From NCBI RefSeq assembly GCF_003967355.1, contig NZ_BIFH01000022.1, positions 274,492 to 338,491 of the forward strand: DNA of 64,000 nt, given 5' to 3'. The stretch comes from Embleya hyalina. GTDB lineage: Bacteria; Actinomycetota; Actinomycetes; Streptomycetales; Streptomycetaceae. A program made the translations under genes and the position numbers. The notes beneath the pieces were generated by a model, which did not search any database, had not been told where the DNA came from, and worked only from the letters and a program-made list of their open reading frames with translations. Below are positions 43,772-53,338 of the stretch, one piece after another (positions within the stretch are counted from its first letter, which is position 1; each line of letters begins with the position of its first letter).

Positions 43772-43788
43772 TCATACGCAACGTATGA
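43772..43788. promoter_or_regulatory. Operator of the MazF-type toxin-antitoxin operon
   Basis: TCATACG-CAA-CGTATGA, a perfect 7-bp inverted repeat with 3-bp spacer, 9 bp upstream of the antitoxin ATG. Confidence 0.75.
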
Positions 43789-44618
43789 CGACTCTTCGGC
43801 GTTCGACGCCGCGACAGCGGTCTGCCACGAAGCCCGAGCGAGGAAATTGACACCCCGGCGAGAGATCCCCACGGATACCGGGTCACCGGCTGCCGGAACC
43901 GGCGGGTCGGACGGCCCTATGTCCTCGACGGGCTTCGCCCTCGAGCCCGACCCCGCCTCGATCTCGTTGCGAATCTCACTTCCACCGAACACGAACCCCC
44001 ACCCGATACCGCCCTTCACCAGCGCATGCCGAGTTCGGTCGGAAGCCGTCCGGCTCTTCGGACAGGGAACGCCGCCGGGTGCGTTGGTTGTTGACCCAGT
44101 TGCCCAGCCGTACCGCGACGATCTCCCCGGCTCGGATACCCGTGTCGGCTCGGCCCCCGCTCTTCGTCCCCGCCCTCCGGGTCCGGTGCGGGACCCGCCG
44201 TCGCGGAGACCCGCCGTCGGTGAAATCGAAAGCCCCGTGCAGGAGCAGCACGTGCCCGTGTGCGGACCGTGTCCTCCGAAGCCGCCGGCGGGGCGGGCCG
44301 TCGCGCGCTCGTGTGGATCGTCGACGAGCCTGAGGGCCACGACACCCGGCCCGCCCACCGGCGCCACCGCGCCGGCTGTGACGGTTACCCGGCGGCCCCA
44401 CTCGGACGGCCCGAATCTGAAATGGCCCCACCGCTCGACCCGGGCGGACATTGCCGGGGAACCCGGTTGGGGCTGTCAACGAACACCTGCCGGCGCCGGG
44501 ACGAGCCGTCTCGGTGGGGCTGAGCCAAAGACGTCACAGCCACCGCGCCGCCGACCGGGCGACCCCGCGGCGCGTGCGCCGTGGGGTCGCCCGGTCGGGG
44601 AACCGTAGGGTCGAGTGC
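43789..44618. other. Stretch without a supportable gene
   Basis: 830 bp of decayed-looking sequence. A minus-strand phrase (GIRAGEIVAVRLGNW, about 44110-44160) recalls a tyrosine recombinase helix but nothing around it supports an integrase. Confidence 0.4.
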
Positions 44619-45266
44619 ATGGCACAGGCCGGTGGTTTCGGCGACGAGCACGGCCCCGAGCGGCTTGTCGCGTTGTCCGACGGCGTCTTCGCGATCGCGA
44701 TGACGCTGCTCGTCCTCGACATCTCGATCCCACCCGACCTGGGGACCGCGGGATTCCGCCACGCACTGGGCGAACTACCACCCAAGGTCGCCGCGTACGC
44801 CCTCAGCTTCCTCATCATCGGGGCCTTCTGGCTCGACCACCGCCGCGTCCTGCTGGGCATGTGCTCGGTCGACCTCCGCTTCACCACCCTCACCCTGGCC
44901 GGGCTCGGTGTGACCGCGTTCGTACCCTCCCGACCTCACTGCTGTCCGAATACGGCTCCGTGCCGGCATCGATCGCCATCCACGCCGCCACCATCGCGGC
45001 CATGGACCTCACCCAGATCGCCCCTGGTCCTGCTCCGGGCCCGCCACCCCGAACGCGACCGCACGCCGCTTCCTCCCACTCTCGCCAGGGCCTGGATCCT
45101 CGACCTCGCCATCACGGTCGTGGTCTTCCTGGTGACGATCCCACTCGCGTGGCCCCTCGGCGCAGACGCCATGTGGATCTGGCTGGTATTGATCCCGCTC
45201 AAGGGCGCGACCGGCCGCTCACGCACCGCATCCTCCCTGAAAACCCCGGAAACCGACGGCCGCTGA
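44619..45266 (+). pseudogene. TMEM175/DUF1211-type potassium channel, frameshifted
   Basis: ATG 44619. N-terminus ERLVALSDGVFAIAMTLLVLDI is the signature first helix of bacterial TMEM175 channels (SD in the pore filter region). Further helices: AAYALSFLIIGAFWLDHRRVL and FTTLTLAGLGVTAF. At about 44925 the reading moves to another frame (TSLLSEYGSVPASIAIHAATIAAMDL) and returns at about 45030 (LVLLRARHPERDR, DLAITVVVFLVTIPLAWPLG, MWIWLVLIPLK). Two compensating single-base shifts would restore a normal ~200-aa protein, so sequence error and real decay are both possible. Confidence 0.75.
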
Positions 45267-45299
45267 ACGATGCCGACGTCTGGCGCATTTTTCCTGGCC

Positions 45300-45540
45300 C
45301 GAACCGTTGCCGTCGGACCAGTTTGAGCCCAGGACCGAGTACATCCGCGGCAGGGTCGTCGAGACCTGTGCCGAGGGCAACCTCGCGCTCTTCGCCCACA
45401 TCGACGGCCGGTACGACCCCGAACGCATCCAAAGCGTCCTGGACGGCTCCACCCGGGCGAATACGAGGAGAAGCACTACGCCGACAAGCGGCGGCCAATC
45501 AGGCAATCATCAAAACCCCGCAACCCGCCCTGACCAGCCG
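45300..45540 (+). pseudogene. Fragment of an unidentified small protein
   Basis: Reads PSDQFEPRTEYIRGRVVETC, EGNLALFAHIDGRYDPERIQSVLDG, then in the next frame HPGEYEEKHYADKRRPIRQ to a stop near 45540. One frameshift near 45450. No family recognised. Confidence 0.4.
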
Positions 45541-45574
45541 ATCAACACCCTCCTTCGCACCGGGAAAGCCCACC

Positions 45575-46144
45575 ATGACGGAACGAACGACTTTCCAGAC
45601 GCATCTGCGGCAGACCACCACCAGTATCCTGGAGGACATCCCCGGGCATGTGAGGCGTGAGATATACGTCCTGGGCTTCGGCATCTGGCGCATCGACACC
45701 GACCAGCGCCGCCCGTGCGTGGACATCGGTTACAACACGGAGACCCAGTATCAGAAGGAGATGCGCCCGGAATTCGATCCGGGAGAGGTGCGCTGGCACT
45801 ATGCCTACTGGATTCTTGACGGCTTCAACAGGCTCGGCAACGTTCCCGAGGATCCGCTCGGCGGCCCGCTCTTCGAGGAGGAGGCCAGGAATCTCGGCAT
45901 CTGGTACGACGGCGAGTTCGATCCCGATAGGGATCTGGAGGACGAGTCCCTTCTCCTAAGCCACTTCTGCGATGCCGTCATCGATCTCGCCCGTTACCTG
46001 CACGCGAGCGGCACCATCGAGAGGATCTTTGGCCGCCCACTGCCCGTGGTCGTGTTCGACATGGAATCCCCAGGCTGGGAGGAGGAGGCCACCACGGCCG
46101 CCAACCCGGCTGAACTGATCGAGGACTACTTGGCCCGGGAGTGA
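45575..46144 (+). CDS. Uncharacterised protein, 189 aa, immunity-like appearance
   Basis: ATG 45575 after GGGAAAG. Soluble acidic protein: REIYVLGFGIWRIDTDQRR, CVDIGYNTETQYQKEM, EVRWHYAYWILDGFNR, FGRPLPVVVFDMESPGWEEE. The FGIW..D...P.VDIGYNTE block recalls small DUF4303-like/immunity-type proteins, but I cannot name the family with confidence. No adjacent toxin. Confidence 0.65.
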   Translation: MTERTTFQTHLRQTTTSILEDIPGHVRREIYVLGFGIWRIDTDQRRPCVDIGYNTETQYQKEMRPEFDPGEVRWHYAYWILDGFNRLGNVPEDPLGGPLFEEEARNLGIWYDGEFDPDRDLEDESLLLSHFCDAVIDLARYLHASGTIERIFGRPLPVVVFDMESPGWEEEATTAANPAELIEDYLARE

Positions 46145-46519
46145 ATGCACCGGTCCGTTCACCCGGTGGCGACAGGGTTTCTGCGTCGATCACAGTGTGG
46201 CCGGTTGGTGTGGTGGTGGTGTGTTGGTGGGTGTCGCTCGGTGGGGGCGTCCGGGCCGGTCGAAGAGCGTTTCGGGTGTGGTGGTGGGGTTGTCGTGGGC
46301 TGTCATGTGTTGATCAGGGCAGTGTCACAGGGCTTCCACCACACACCTCCGGCGTTGTCGGCTGGTTGACCGTTCCCGTGTGCGCTGCCCGTTGGTGGGT
46401 GTGTGCTGCGGGGTGTGGCAGGCCCGCGTGGGAACTCTTCGCCGTTTCCGACGCCCGGATCCCGGGACGTTGGGGTGCCGCGTGGGTGGGCGGTGCGTTG
46501 CCTGCTCGACATCGACGCG
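46145..46519. other. GT-rich non-coding stretch
   Basis: Strong strand asymmetry, rich in GTG/GGT, without a gene. A similar GT-rich block lies right of the TniA/TniB remnant (47340-47470) and near the TniQ remnant. These may be ends of dead transposons. Confidence 0.45.
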
Positions 46520-47344
46520 TCGGGGACGGTCACCTGCACGCATGTGCGGATCGTCGCCGAGACGGCCGGGTGTCCGAGCGTACGATGTGGCGGTGGCTGC
46601 GTGAAGCACGCGGAGGGCGTCTCGAGGCACGCCCCGGAAGAACGGCCTCACGCTCTCGGACCCGGTGTGGGCCGAACTCACCCGCCCGGGCGGCAACATG
46701 TCCGCCTTCCGTCGGGTGATGCTCGAACGACAGACGACGGGCACGCTCGCCGACTGGGACACCTCGGAGCCCTCGCTGAGCACGTTGCAACGGGTGATCC
46801 GCCGTGACGTGCGCGCGGGCCGGACTCCGGAGGTCTCCCGTCGATCCGGAAAGGACATGCGATCGGCGAGCTACGACCGCGTACTGGCCGAACTGGCGCT
46901 CCCGGGCACGGTCGACGAAGCCGGCCGGATCACCTTGCCGTCCCCGGCCGAGCACACCCCGGCCGTGACCGAGACCGGCCCCGCCACGACACAACCGTCG
47001 CCGTTCGCAAATGGCGCGCGGCTCCACGTGCCCGGCGCGCACGTGGTGTCGACCCGCCAACTCGGCGCGGTGGCCGAAGCCCTCGCCCACACGGTCGCCG
47101 CCCGCGGGATCGTGTGCGTGTACGGCGACACCGGCCACGGCAAGACGGTCGCCGTCGACCAGGCGCTGCGTTGCCGCCCAGGCGGGTCCCGGCCCATCGA
47201 GCACAGGTTGCAGTCAAACCCGCGCTGCCCCAACTGCGCGCCGCGCTGCTCACCGCGTTCGGCCTGCCGGCCACCCACCTGACGAACCGCACCGACGCGG
47301 CCGACCGCGTGCTCGTCGACGCGCTGAAGGAGCCGGGCGTGTGA
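46520..47344 (+). pseudogene. Fused TniA N-terminus/TniB remnant
   Basis: HTH part RIVAETAGCPS / VSERTMWRWLREARGG in two frames, then WAELTRPGGNMSAFRRVML and LADWDTSEPSLSTLQRVIRRD, as in the N-terminus of TniA-type transposases. It then passes directly into SASYDRVLAELALPG and VVSTRQLGAVAEALAHTVAARG with Walker A GDTGHGKT, i.e. a TniB-type ATPase, and after another frameshift PALPQLRAALLTAFGLPATHL to a stop. The catalytic DDE core of TniA is missing. Confidence 0.65.
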
Positions 47345-47712
47345 GTGTGCGTTGTGGTGGCGGTGGTTGGTCGTCAGTGGGGTGCGGGTGTCGTGTGGGT
47401 GTTTGTGTGCTGGTCGGGGTGTGGTTGACCGTGATCGTTTCGACTGTCACGGGAGTGACCATCGACTGACGTCGGGTGCCTAACACAAGCGGGTTGTTTT
47501 GTCATGGAGTTGCCCCGTTCCCGTGTCCGGGATCCGAGGCGCGGTATGTGCTGGCGGGCATGGCGAGGAGTCGTTCTTCGGTTTCGGTACGTCCTGCTGC
47601 TGGTTCCTCGGATACGGCAGTGTTGCGGCCGTTGGTGGTGGGTCGTCTGCTCGCGGTGGCGGAAGCGGGTGGTGTCTCCCGCGCGCACGTGGTGATGAGG
47701 ACCTTCGAAATT

Positions 47713-49437
47713 GGCTGTGACGCGTGTTTCGGGACGATCACAATGGCTGGGCCAGGACGAGGGTCCGCAGCAGATCGAAGGACGCTCGGCCGTATGACCG
47801 CCGTTTGAGGAACTTGATGCGGTTGACCTGACCTTCGACTGCACCCGAACTCCACTGCAACGTATGGCCGTTGACGACGGCTTCCGAATCCGTCTGGAGG
47901 GAGATCGTGTAGGACTGCAACGGCGGTGGTCCGTCGGCGAGAACGTGGGTCACCCGGCCGGGCAGGTCGTTCCCGCGTCGTTCGCGGGTGATCGCGGAGA
48001 AGTCGTCGGCCGGGGCGTGGGCGGTGGCCGGGTCGGGGCAGGCGGCCAGGACGCGGTCCGGATCGGAGCGTTCGTTGTCGCCGAGGTTCTCCGGACGGCG
48101 CATGATCCAGGAGGTGTTCCGCCGTGGGCTGGGGATCACTCGCCGCGCTTCGGGGACGGGCGGTACCCGAGCGCATGGTCGCGACATACTTGGTGACGAC
48201 GACGCGGCTGCCGCGATATCCCGGTTCGTGGATCTCCCGGTACAACTCGGCGGCGTTCGTCGCGCCCGCGTGGAGGCGGCGTTGGAGATAGGCCCGGAAG
48301 CGGTCGATCTCCCCGCTCCGGCGCTCGCGCGCGGAGGCGAGGAGTTCGTCGAGGTCGGTCGTCGCGAAGCGGCGCACGGTCTTGCGGTCCAGACCGAGGA
48401 CTCGGGCGATCGCACTGATGGTGTAGCGGCGTTCACGCAGGTCGTGGACGTCGGCGTGCCGTTGTCGGGTGCGGGCCGGAGTTGGTTTCCCGGTGGGTCC
48501 ATCGGTGGTGGGGATTCGATGAGGGCACGCGCGTTCGCGAGGTCGACCGCGTCGTCCCGAACCTCGGGGACCGTATGTTCGACGTTCTCGCGCAGGCAGG
48601 CCCGGTGGGCGTGGGCGGTGCGTTCGACTGCCGAGGTGAGGCTGTGAAGCAGGTGCCGGCGATCGGCCACGTGCCGTGCCTGGGGTGCGCCGCGTCGGTC
48701 GCCCTCGCCGAAGACTCGGCGTCGGTCGCGGCGGATGATCTCGACCTCGGGGTGCTCGGCGAGCCAGGCCGCGGACGTGTCCGCGGAGCGATCGGGCAGC
48801 AGGTCGATCGGGCGGCGCGTCTCGACGTCGATCAGGATCGTGCCGTGGGTACGACCTCTGTGGAACGCAAACTCGTCGACGCCGGGGATGCGCACGCTTG
48901 ATCTCGGCGGATCGGGCAGTGTCCTCGGCCGGCGCACGATTCGAGTCGCGTTCGGCACGTACGTCCAGGTGCGTGGCGAGTCGGGCACCGGCCCGGCTGC
49001 CGACGGCCACACCGGTCGCCCGCACCATCCGGGCCGATGCGTCCGTCGAGCGACCGTGGCGCGTCGTCGGACGTGCGATCTGTTCGGCGAAAGTCCTTTT
49101 CCCGCATGAGTCTTCGTCGCAGCGGAATCGGCGGACCCGCAGGAACACGACCACGCGACGACCGCCGATCGGCCGGTCTGCGAGGCGCCGCGTGTAGACG
49201 TCGTGCACCCTCGTCGCCTCGCACCCGCAGGCCGGACAACGCGCGGTCCCTCCGTGCGCATCGATCCGATGCATGTCGCCGACAATCCGGGCCTTGTCCA
49301 CGACCAGGCCCTCGACCTCCGGCCACACCAACCCCCAGAACCCCCGCACGTTCTCCATGCCGACGACGCTGAACGCCCAACCTCAACCGGAGAACCGGTT
49401 GTTCGGAAGTGATCGTCCCGAAATACGCGTCACAGCC
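47713..49437. mobile_element. ISL3-family insertion sequence, 1725 bp
   Basis: Ends are 28-bp inverted repeats with one mismatch (GGCTGTGACGCGTGTTTCGG.. at 47713-47740; complement at 49410-49437). No matching 8-bp target duplication seen next to them, so flanks may have rearranged. Confidence 0.85.
47738..49358 (-). pseudogene. ISL3 transposase, frameshifted
   Basis: ATG 49358. Zinc ribbon CPACGCEATRVHD with YTRRLADRPIGGRRVVVFLRVRRF and CDEDSCGKRTF, the usual ISL3 N-terminus. The body then alternates between two frames (DEFAFHRGRTHGTILIDVETRRPIDLLPDR; YTISAIARVLGLDRKTVRRF; VVNGHTLQWSSGAVEGQVNRIKFLKRRSYGRASFDLLR) to a stop at 47738 inside the terminal repeat. All blocks are present but at least three frameshifts are needed. 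Confidence 0.85.
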
Positions 49438-49488
49438 TCTTTTTTTCAAAGATCGCCATCAACGTTCGGTTCACGTCCGGGGGCTCGC

Positions 49489-50297
49489 ATGACGGTGGAT
49501 TTCGACGTGAGTTTCGATCGGCTGGTGGTCACCGCGCAGGGGTTCAACACCCTGCGGGAACAGGTGAACACGATCGCGAACGGCCCGGCGCACGACCTGG
49601 GCGGCTCGGCCGGGATGGCCGGTGACGACGGCGCGGGCAACGCGTTCGCGAAGGTCTACCGGCCGGCCGCTGCGGAGACGCTCGACCAGATCGCGTTCGC
49701 CGCCTCCGTGATGGGTGCCACCTCCGCCACCGTGATGCGCACCGCGACCGACTACCTGGCCACGGAGGACGCGATCACCGCCGCGATGATGCGCGCACAG
49801 CCGATCGACCCGGCCATCAACGCCCTGCGCGGCCCGGCCGCCGATCCCTGCGATTCGACCGGGCGCGGCCGTGAACTCCCCACATCGTCGACAAACAAGG
49901 CACCTTCGAGCACGTCCTGAACCCCTCCCGGGGCAGCCGCGGGAAAGTCTCCTCTGCCCGCGGCAGCTGGAACTCCGCCACATCCCTCCTCGACGAGGTC
50001 CTCGCCCAGGCACAGCAGGGTGCCCGGACCATGCTCGCCGAATGTCGCGGCGTGGCCATGGACGGATTCGACACCTACTTCAAGCTGTTCGTCGGCTACC
50101 AGGGCGCGCCGCGCGAGCCGACCGAGGGCGCGCCGTTGATCGCGAACCTCGCCGCGGCGTGTCGTCAGATCGCCCACGCGTGCGAGCGGTACGCCTCGCA
50201 CGTCAAGGATGACCAGGGCAGGATCCACCTTCCGCCGAAGCTGTTCGGCGGCGACGACTTGAAGCACGCCGTGCTGTCCGACTCGACTCCGACGTGA
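49489..50297 (+). pseudogene. Remnant of a polymorphic toxin N-terminal (WXG-like) region
   Basis: First frame from ATG 49489: FDVSFDRLVVTAQGFNTLRE, FAKVYRPAAAETLDQIAFAASVMG, helical like actinobacterial ESX/polymorphic toxin N-domains. Near 49870 it switches to another frame: KVSSARGSWNSATSLLDEVL, GFDTYFKLFVGYQGAP, CRQIAHACERYASHVKDDQG, ending at 50297. No C-terminal toxin domain follows. It begins 52 bp from the ISL3 element, which may have removed its promoter. Confidence 0.5.
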
Positions 50298-50585
50298 ACG
50301 ATCGGCGGGAGTGACGTCTTTTTCCAAGTGACAATGGGCGGCAGCGATTGGACTTGGACGCCTCCGACAAGCAAGCCGCTCTTGTCACCTCCCAGGCGCC
50401 GCGCTTTCGCCGCCGGCCGGCCGGCTTCCGGCAGGGAAGGTCTCGGAAACGATCGCCGAGTCCGGCGTGGGTCTCGAGGTATCCGGTGACGAGGAACATA
50501 TTGGACGTCCGCGCCGAGTGATCGACACGTTCGCCGGTGTGCCGAAGGAGCGGAAGCGTCACACTTCGAGCGGCAGGACAACCCC

Positions 50586-51101
50586 GTGAACTCTGATTCC
50601 CTCGATCCGCACTGGGTCCGCAACTGGACTGTGGACATCACCGCGCACCTCCGGTCCGTCCTGTCCGTGTTCGACGGCGACGACCCCTACCCGCCCGGGA
50701 GGAACGAGATCGTCCTGACAGGCTCCGACCAACGTGACTTCGAGGCGATGCGCGTCCACTCGGCAATCCCGCAGGACCTGATCACCTTCTACAGTGTGAC
50801 CAACGAGGTGGTCATGAGTGCCTTCGCCAACGCGTTCTTCATCAACCCGCCCAGCCACGTCATCAGGCAGTTCTCCGAGGAGCCCGTAGTCCTTGCCGAT
50901 GGAAACCTCGGCACGATCTTCGCCGGCAACGGCGGAGGAATCCTCTACGCCATGGGCTCCGACAACAAGGTGTACCGCTCACACACCGCCGCCCTGAACG
51001 GCGGCTTCACGCCCATCGCGACCGGCCTACGCGACTTCCTCGAACAGTTGCGCGACGCTGTGGCTCTATATGCCCTCGTCCAAGACCCGGGACGCTGGTG
51101 A
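50586..51101 (+). CDS. SMI1/KNR4 (SUKH)-like immunity protein
   Basis: 171 aa, GTG 50586 overlapping a TGA of a short upstream frame (about 50430-50588) in the GTGA manner. IPQDLITFYSVTNEV, NAFFINPPSHVIRQF, VLADGNLGTIFAGNGGGILYAMGSDNKVYRS and IATGLRDFLEQLRDAVALY match the SUKH pattern (gate helix, G-rich strand, final helix). SUKH proteins neutralise secreted nuclease toxins in polymorphic systems. It follows a broken toxin-like gene, so it may be an orphan immunity gene. Confidence 0.7.
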   Translation: MNSDSLDPHWVRNWTVDITAHLRSVLSVFDGDDPYPPGRNEIVLTGSDQRDFEAMRVHSAIPQDLITFYSVTNEVVMSAFANAFFINPPSHVIRQFSEEPVVLADGNLGTIFAGNGGGILYAMGSDNKVYRSHTAALNGGFTPIATGLRDFLEQLRDAVALYALVQDPGRW

Positions 51102-51559
51102 CCTGACGCCTGTGCGTGAGGGGTTGCGGCGGTGGAGGCCGGGCGTGACCGTGACGGACATGCCGTGGTCGCACGATCCGACGATCCGTGTCGATCGCGA
51201 TGTGCGCCGCAGCGTGGACCATCGTCCGCTTCGGGTGGCGCGGGTGGTGGCCGCGCGGGGCTGGTCCACGGCAGGACGTCGCCGCCGTGCGACGCGGTGT
51301 ACCCCGGGTTGGATGCACCCCCGATGGAGCGTCGTGGAACACAGCGGGTTCTTCTGGCCGTCGCACGATTCGCTGCCGGAGCGGGCGCCGTTCCTCCGCT
51401 GTTCGGCCGGTGGCCGAACCGGCCTGCGGACGGCCAACCTGTCGCACGCTCCGCGAGTTCCACCGCGACTCCCGGCCCTTCGCCGCAGCAGTCGTGTCGG
51501 AGGCACGGGGAGCGGGTGTTGCCCAATCGGTGGCGACAGTTCCGGGACGCCGCGACGTG
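51102..51559. other. Decayed stretch
   Basis: No supportable gene; leads into an RHS-repeat fragment. Confidence 0.45.
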
Positions 51560-51660
51560 TTTTTCCTGGCCCGCATGACGCTTACGTCCACGACGCCGAG
51601 GGCAATCGCATCATCCGCCGCGAGGCCGGCAAGACCACCCTCTACCTCGGCAGCGACGCT
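51560..51660 (+). pseudogene. RHS/YD-repeat fragment
   Basis: HDAYVHDAEGNRIIRREAGK followed by TTLYLG is a canonical YD repeat and the segment just before an RHS core cleavage site. Only ~30 residues survive, ending where an IS256 fragment begins on the other strand. Confidence 0.55.
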
Positions 51661-51858
51661 TCGCGAGCGCCTGCAGCAGGCCGCCCTCGCCGAGCAGACG
51701 CACCCCACCCGCCCTGGCCTGCTCGGCCGCCTTCTCCGCGAGCTCGGCCACGGCCGCCGTCAACGTAGTGTCCACACCCTGCCCGGCAGCCGGCCCGGAC
51801 GTCCCCGAAACGGCCTCCACCGCAGTCGACCCGGTCGTCGTAATCGCCACATCGGTCA
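51650..51858 (-). pseudogene. IS256-family transposase N-terminal fragment
   Basis: ATG 51858: MTDVAITTTGSTAVEA, then LAEKAAEQARAGGVRLLGEGGLLQALAK, the usual first ~70 residues of actinobacterial IS256 transposases, then cut. Directly upstream in the same frame (51890-52060) a zinc-ribbon stretch CHHCGDRLPS..YCSSACRARQWRRD reads through, of unknown origin. Confidence 0.6.
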
Positions 51859-52189
51859 TCGGATACTCCCTTTGCTCAGGGTGTACACCGAGCCCTTGAG
51901 AGTTCCCCGCTGCCGCGTGGGCACGTCGTCGGCGGTCGCGGCGCCATTGCCGGGCGCGGCAGGCCGATGAGCAGTAGGCCGCGTCCGGCCGCGTTCCGGA
52001 CGGGAGCCGGTCACCGCAGTGGTGGCAGGTGCGTTGATGAACGAGCCTTCGATCCCCTGATCGCCCGGTCGTGGCGTCGTGGTGCGCGCTTGACAGGGCG
52101 GGGTCCTCCGGGTGGGTCGGTGGCTGCCCGCCGTCGTCTGTGGTGAACGCACTCACGCGGCCCGCTTCGGAAGGTTCGGCGCGGGGTTG

Positions 52190-53239
52190 TCAGTCGTCGG
52201 CGGGCGGGTCGGCGAGGAAGTCGACGCGGTCGCGGTGGAAGGTCATTGTTCCGGCGATGGATCCGTCCCAGGGGAATCCGCCGGGTTGGTAGCGTTCGCT
52301 GACGGTGGCCCACCACAGGTTGGACGTCATGATGTGTCCCACCTCGTTCAGGTAGCCGCGCATCCCGGGCGCGTCGCCGTGGGGGCCGTTCGAGATCCGG
52401 TCGCGCAGATCGAGGAACTTGCCTTCGGTTTCGTCGATCAGGGCGCAGATCCTGTTCATCGCGCCTTCGAGGTCGAGCCCTTCGGATTCGCCGAGGTGGT
52501 ACACGAGGTTCACGTGGTCGCCCATGACCAGTTCCTTGCGATAGGAGACGAGGTCGTTGATGAGCGTGTAACCGTCTATCGCGGTGTCGTGGATCTCCAC
52601 GACGTCCGGGTGTTCGAACGCTTGCGGCGGTATCCGGAGGTCGCGGATCGCCTCCTCGGCGAAGCCGAACAACCAACGCACCCCCAGGCTGTGCCGACGA
52701 TCGCGCATGTAGGTGTCGTAGTCCGAGACGCCGGCGTCCCGCCAGTCCTCCAACTCGGTCGTGAAGCCGTGCGCGAAGTCTTCCAGGTAGGACACGAATC
52801 GTGTCCAGCGGTCGCGGGGCATGCGATTGCGCAGCCAACCGAAGTCCTCGGAGAGCGGGGTGTGTCCGTCGCCCCAGCCGATCAGGTCGGCCATGAAGCG
52901 GCCGAACACGTTGCGGGTGGCGAACGAACTCCCGCCCAGGCCGGCCTTGTCGACGAGACTGTTCTCGATGCCGATCAGGTAGTTCATCACTTTCGCAGCG
53001 CAGAGGGCGAGTTCGTAGTCGGCATGCGGCATGGACAGCGAGACCAGGAGGGTGCCGTCCACGTTCTTGTCGACGCGGCCCGTGTTGCCGGCATAGGCGA
53101 AACCGAGGTGACGACGGGCCCACCACCGGGACTCGTCCATGAGTCGGTCGGTTTCGGGATGGAACGCCTTCGGCAACGTGTTGGCGAGTTCCGGCAGGCG
53201 AAAAGCGATCGGCAAGTCGGTCACGGTCGGTGCGCTCAT
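52190..53239 (-). CDS. Class I terpene synthase with atypical metal site
   Basis: 349 aa, ATG 53239 with GAGGAG 8 nt upstream. All-alpha terpene cyclase fold: WWARRHLGFAY, the second metal motif N228-D-L-V-S232-Y-R-K-E236 (NSE triad) and the C-terminal Arg316-Tyr317 pair in WWATVSERYQP. The first metal site, normally DDxxD/E, reads IENSLVD (residues 91-97), so the acidic cluster is largely missing. Such enzymes cyclise prenyl diphosphates; product cannot be predicted. No oxidase or prenyltransferase partner adjacent. Confidence 0.88.
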   Translation of the reverse strand: MSAPTVTDLPIAFRLPELANTLPKAFHPETDRLMDESRWWARRHLGFAYAGNTGRVDKNVDGTLLVSLSMPHADYELALCAAKVMNYLIGIENSLVDKAGLGGSSFATRNVFGRFMADLIGWGDGHTPLSEDFGWLRNRMPRDRWTRFVSYLEDFAHGFTTELEDWRDAGVSDYDTYMRDRRHSLGVRWLFGFAEEAIRDLRIPPQAFEHPDVVEIHDTAIDGYTLINDLVSYRKELVMGDHVNLVYHLGESEGLDLEGAMNRICALIDETEGKFLDLRDRISNGPHGDAPGMRGYLNEVGHIMTSNLWWATVSERYQPGGFPWDGSIAGTMTFHRDRVDFLADPPADD

Positions 53240-53338
53240 GGCTGACTCCTCAAGGGCGAAAGGGAAGGCAACGCGCCGCGTCACGCTGGGGCAACCTTGA
53301 ACCGCCGCCATCGGTGTCAATAGGAGGAACGCGACCGT

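Noticed and set aside
44090..44180. Tyrosine-recombinase-like phrase on the minus strand
   Set aside because: A single short match without the catalytic boxes; likely chance in GC-rich sequence.
47705..49445. Target-site duplication for the ISL3 element
   Set aside because: The 8 bases on the left (TCGAAATT) and the right (TCTTTTTT) do not match, so no duplication can be claimed.
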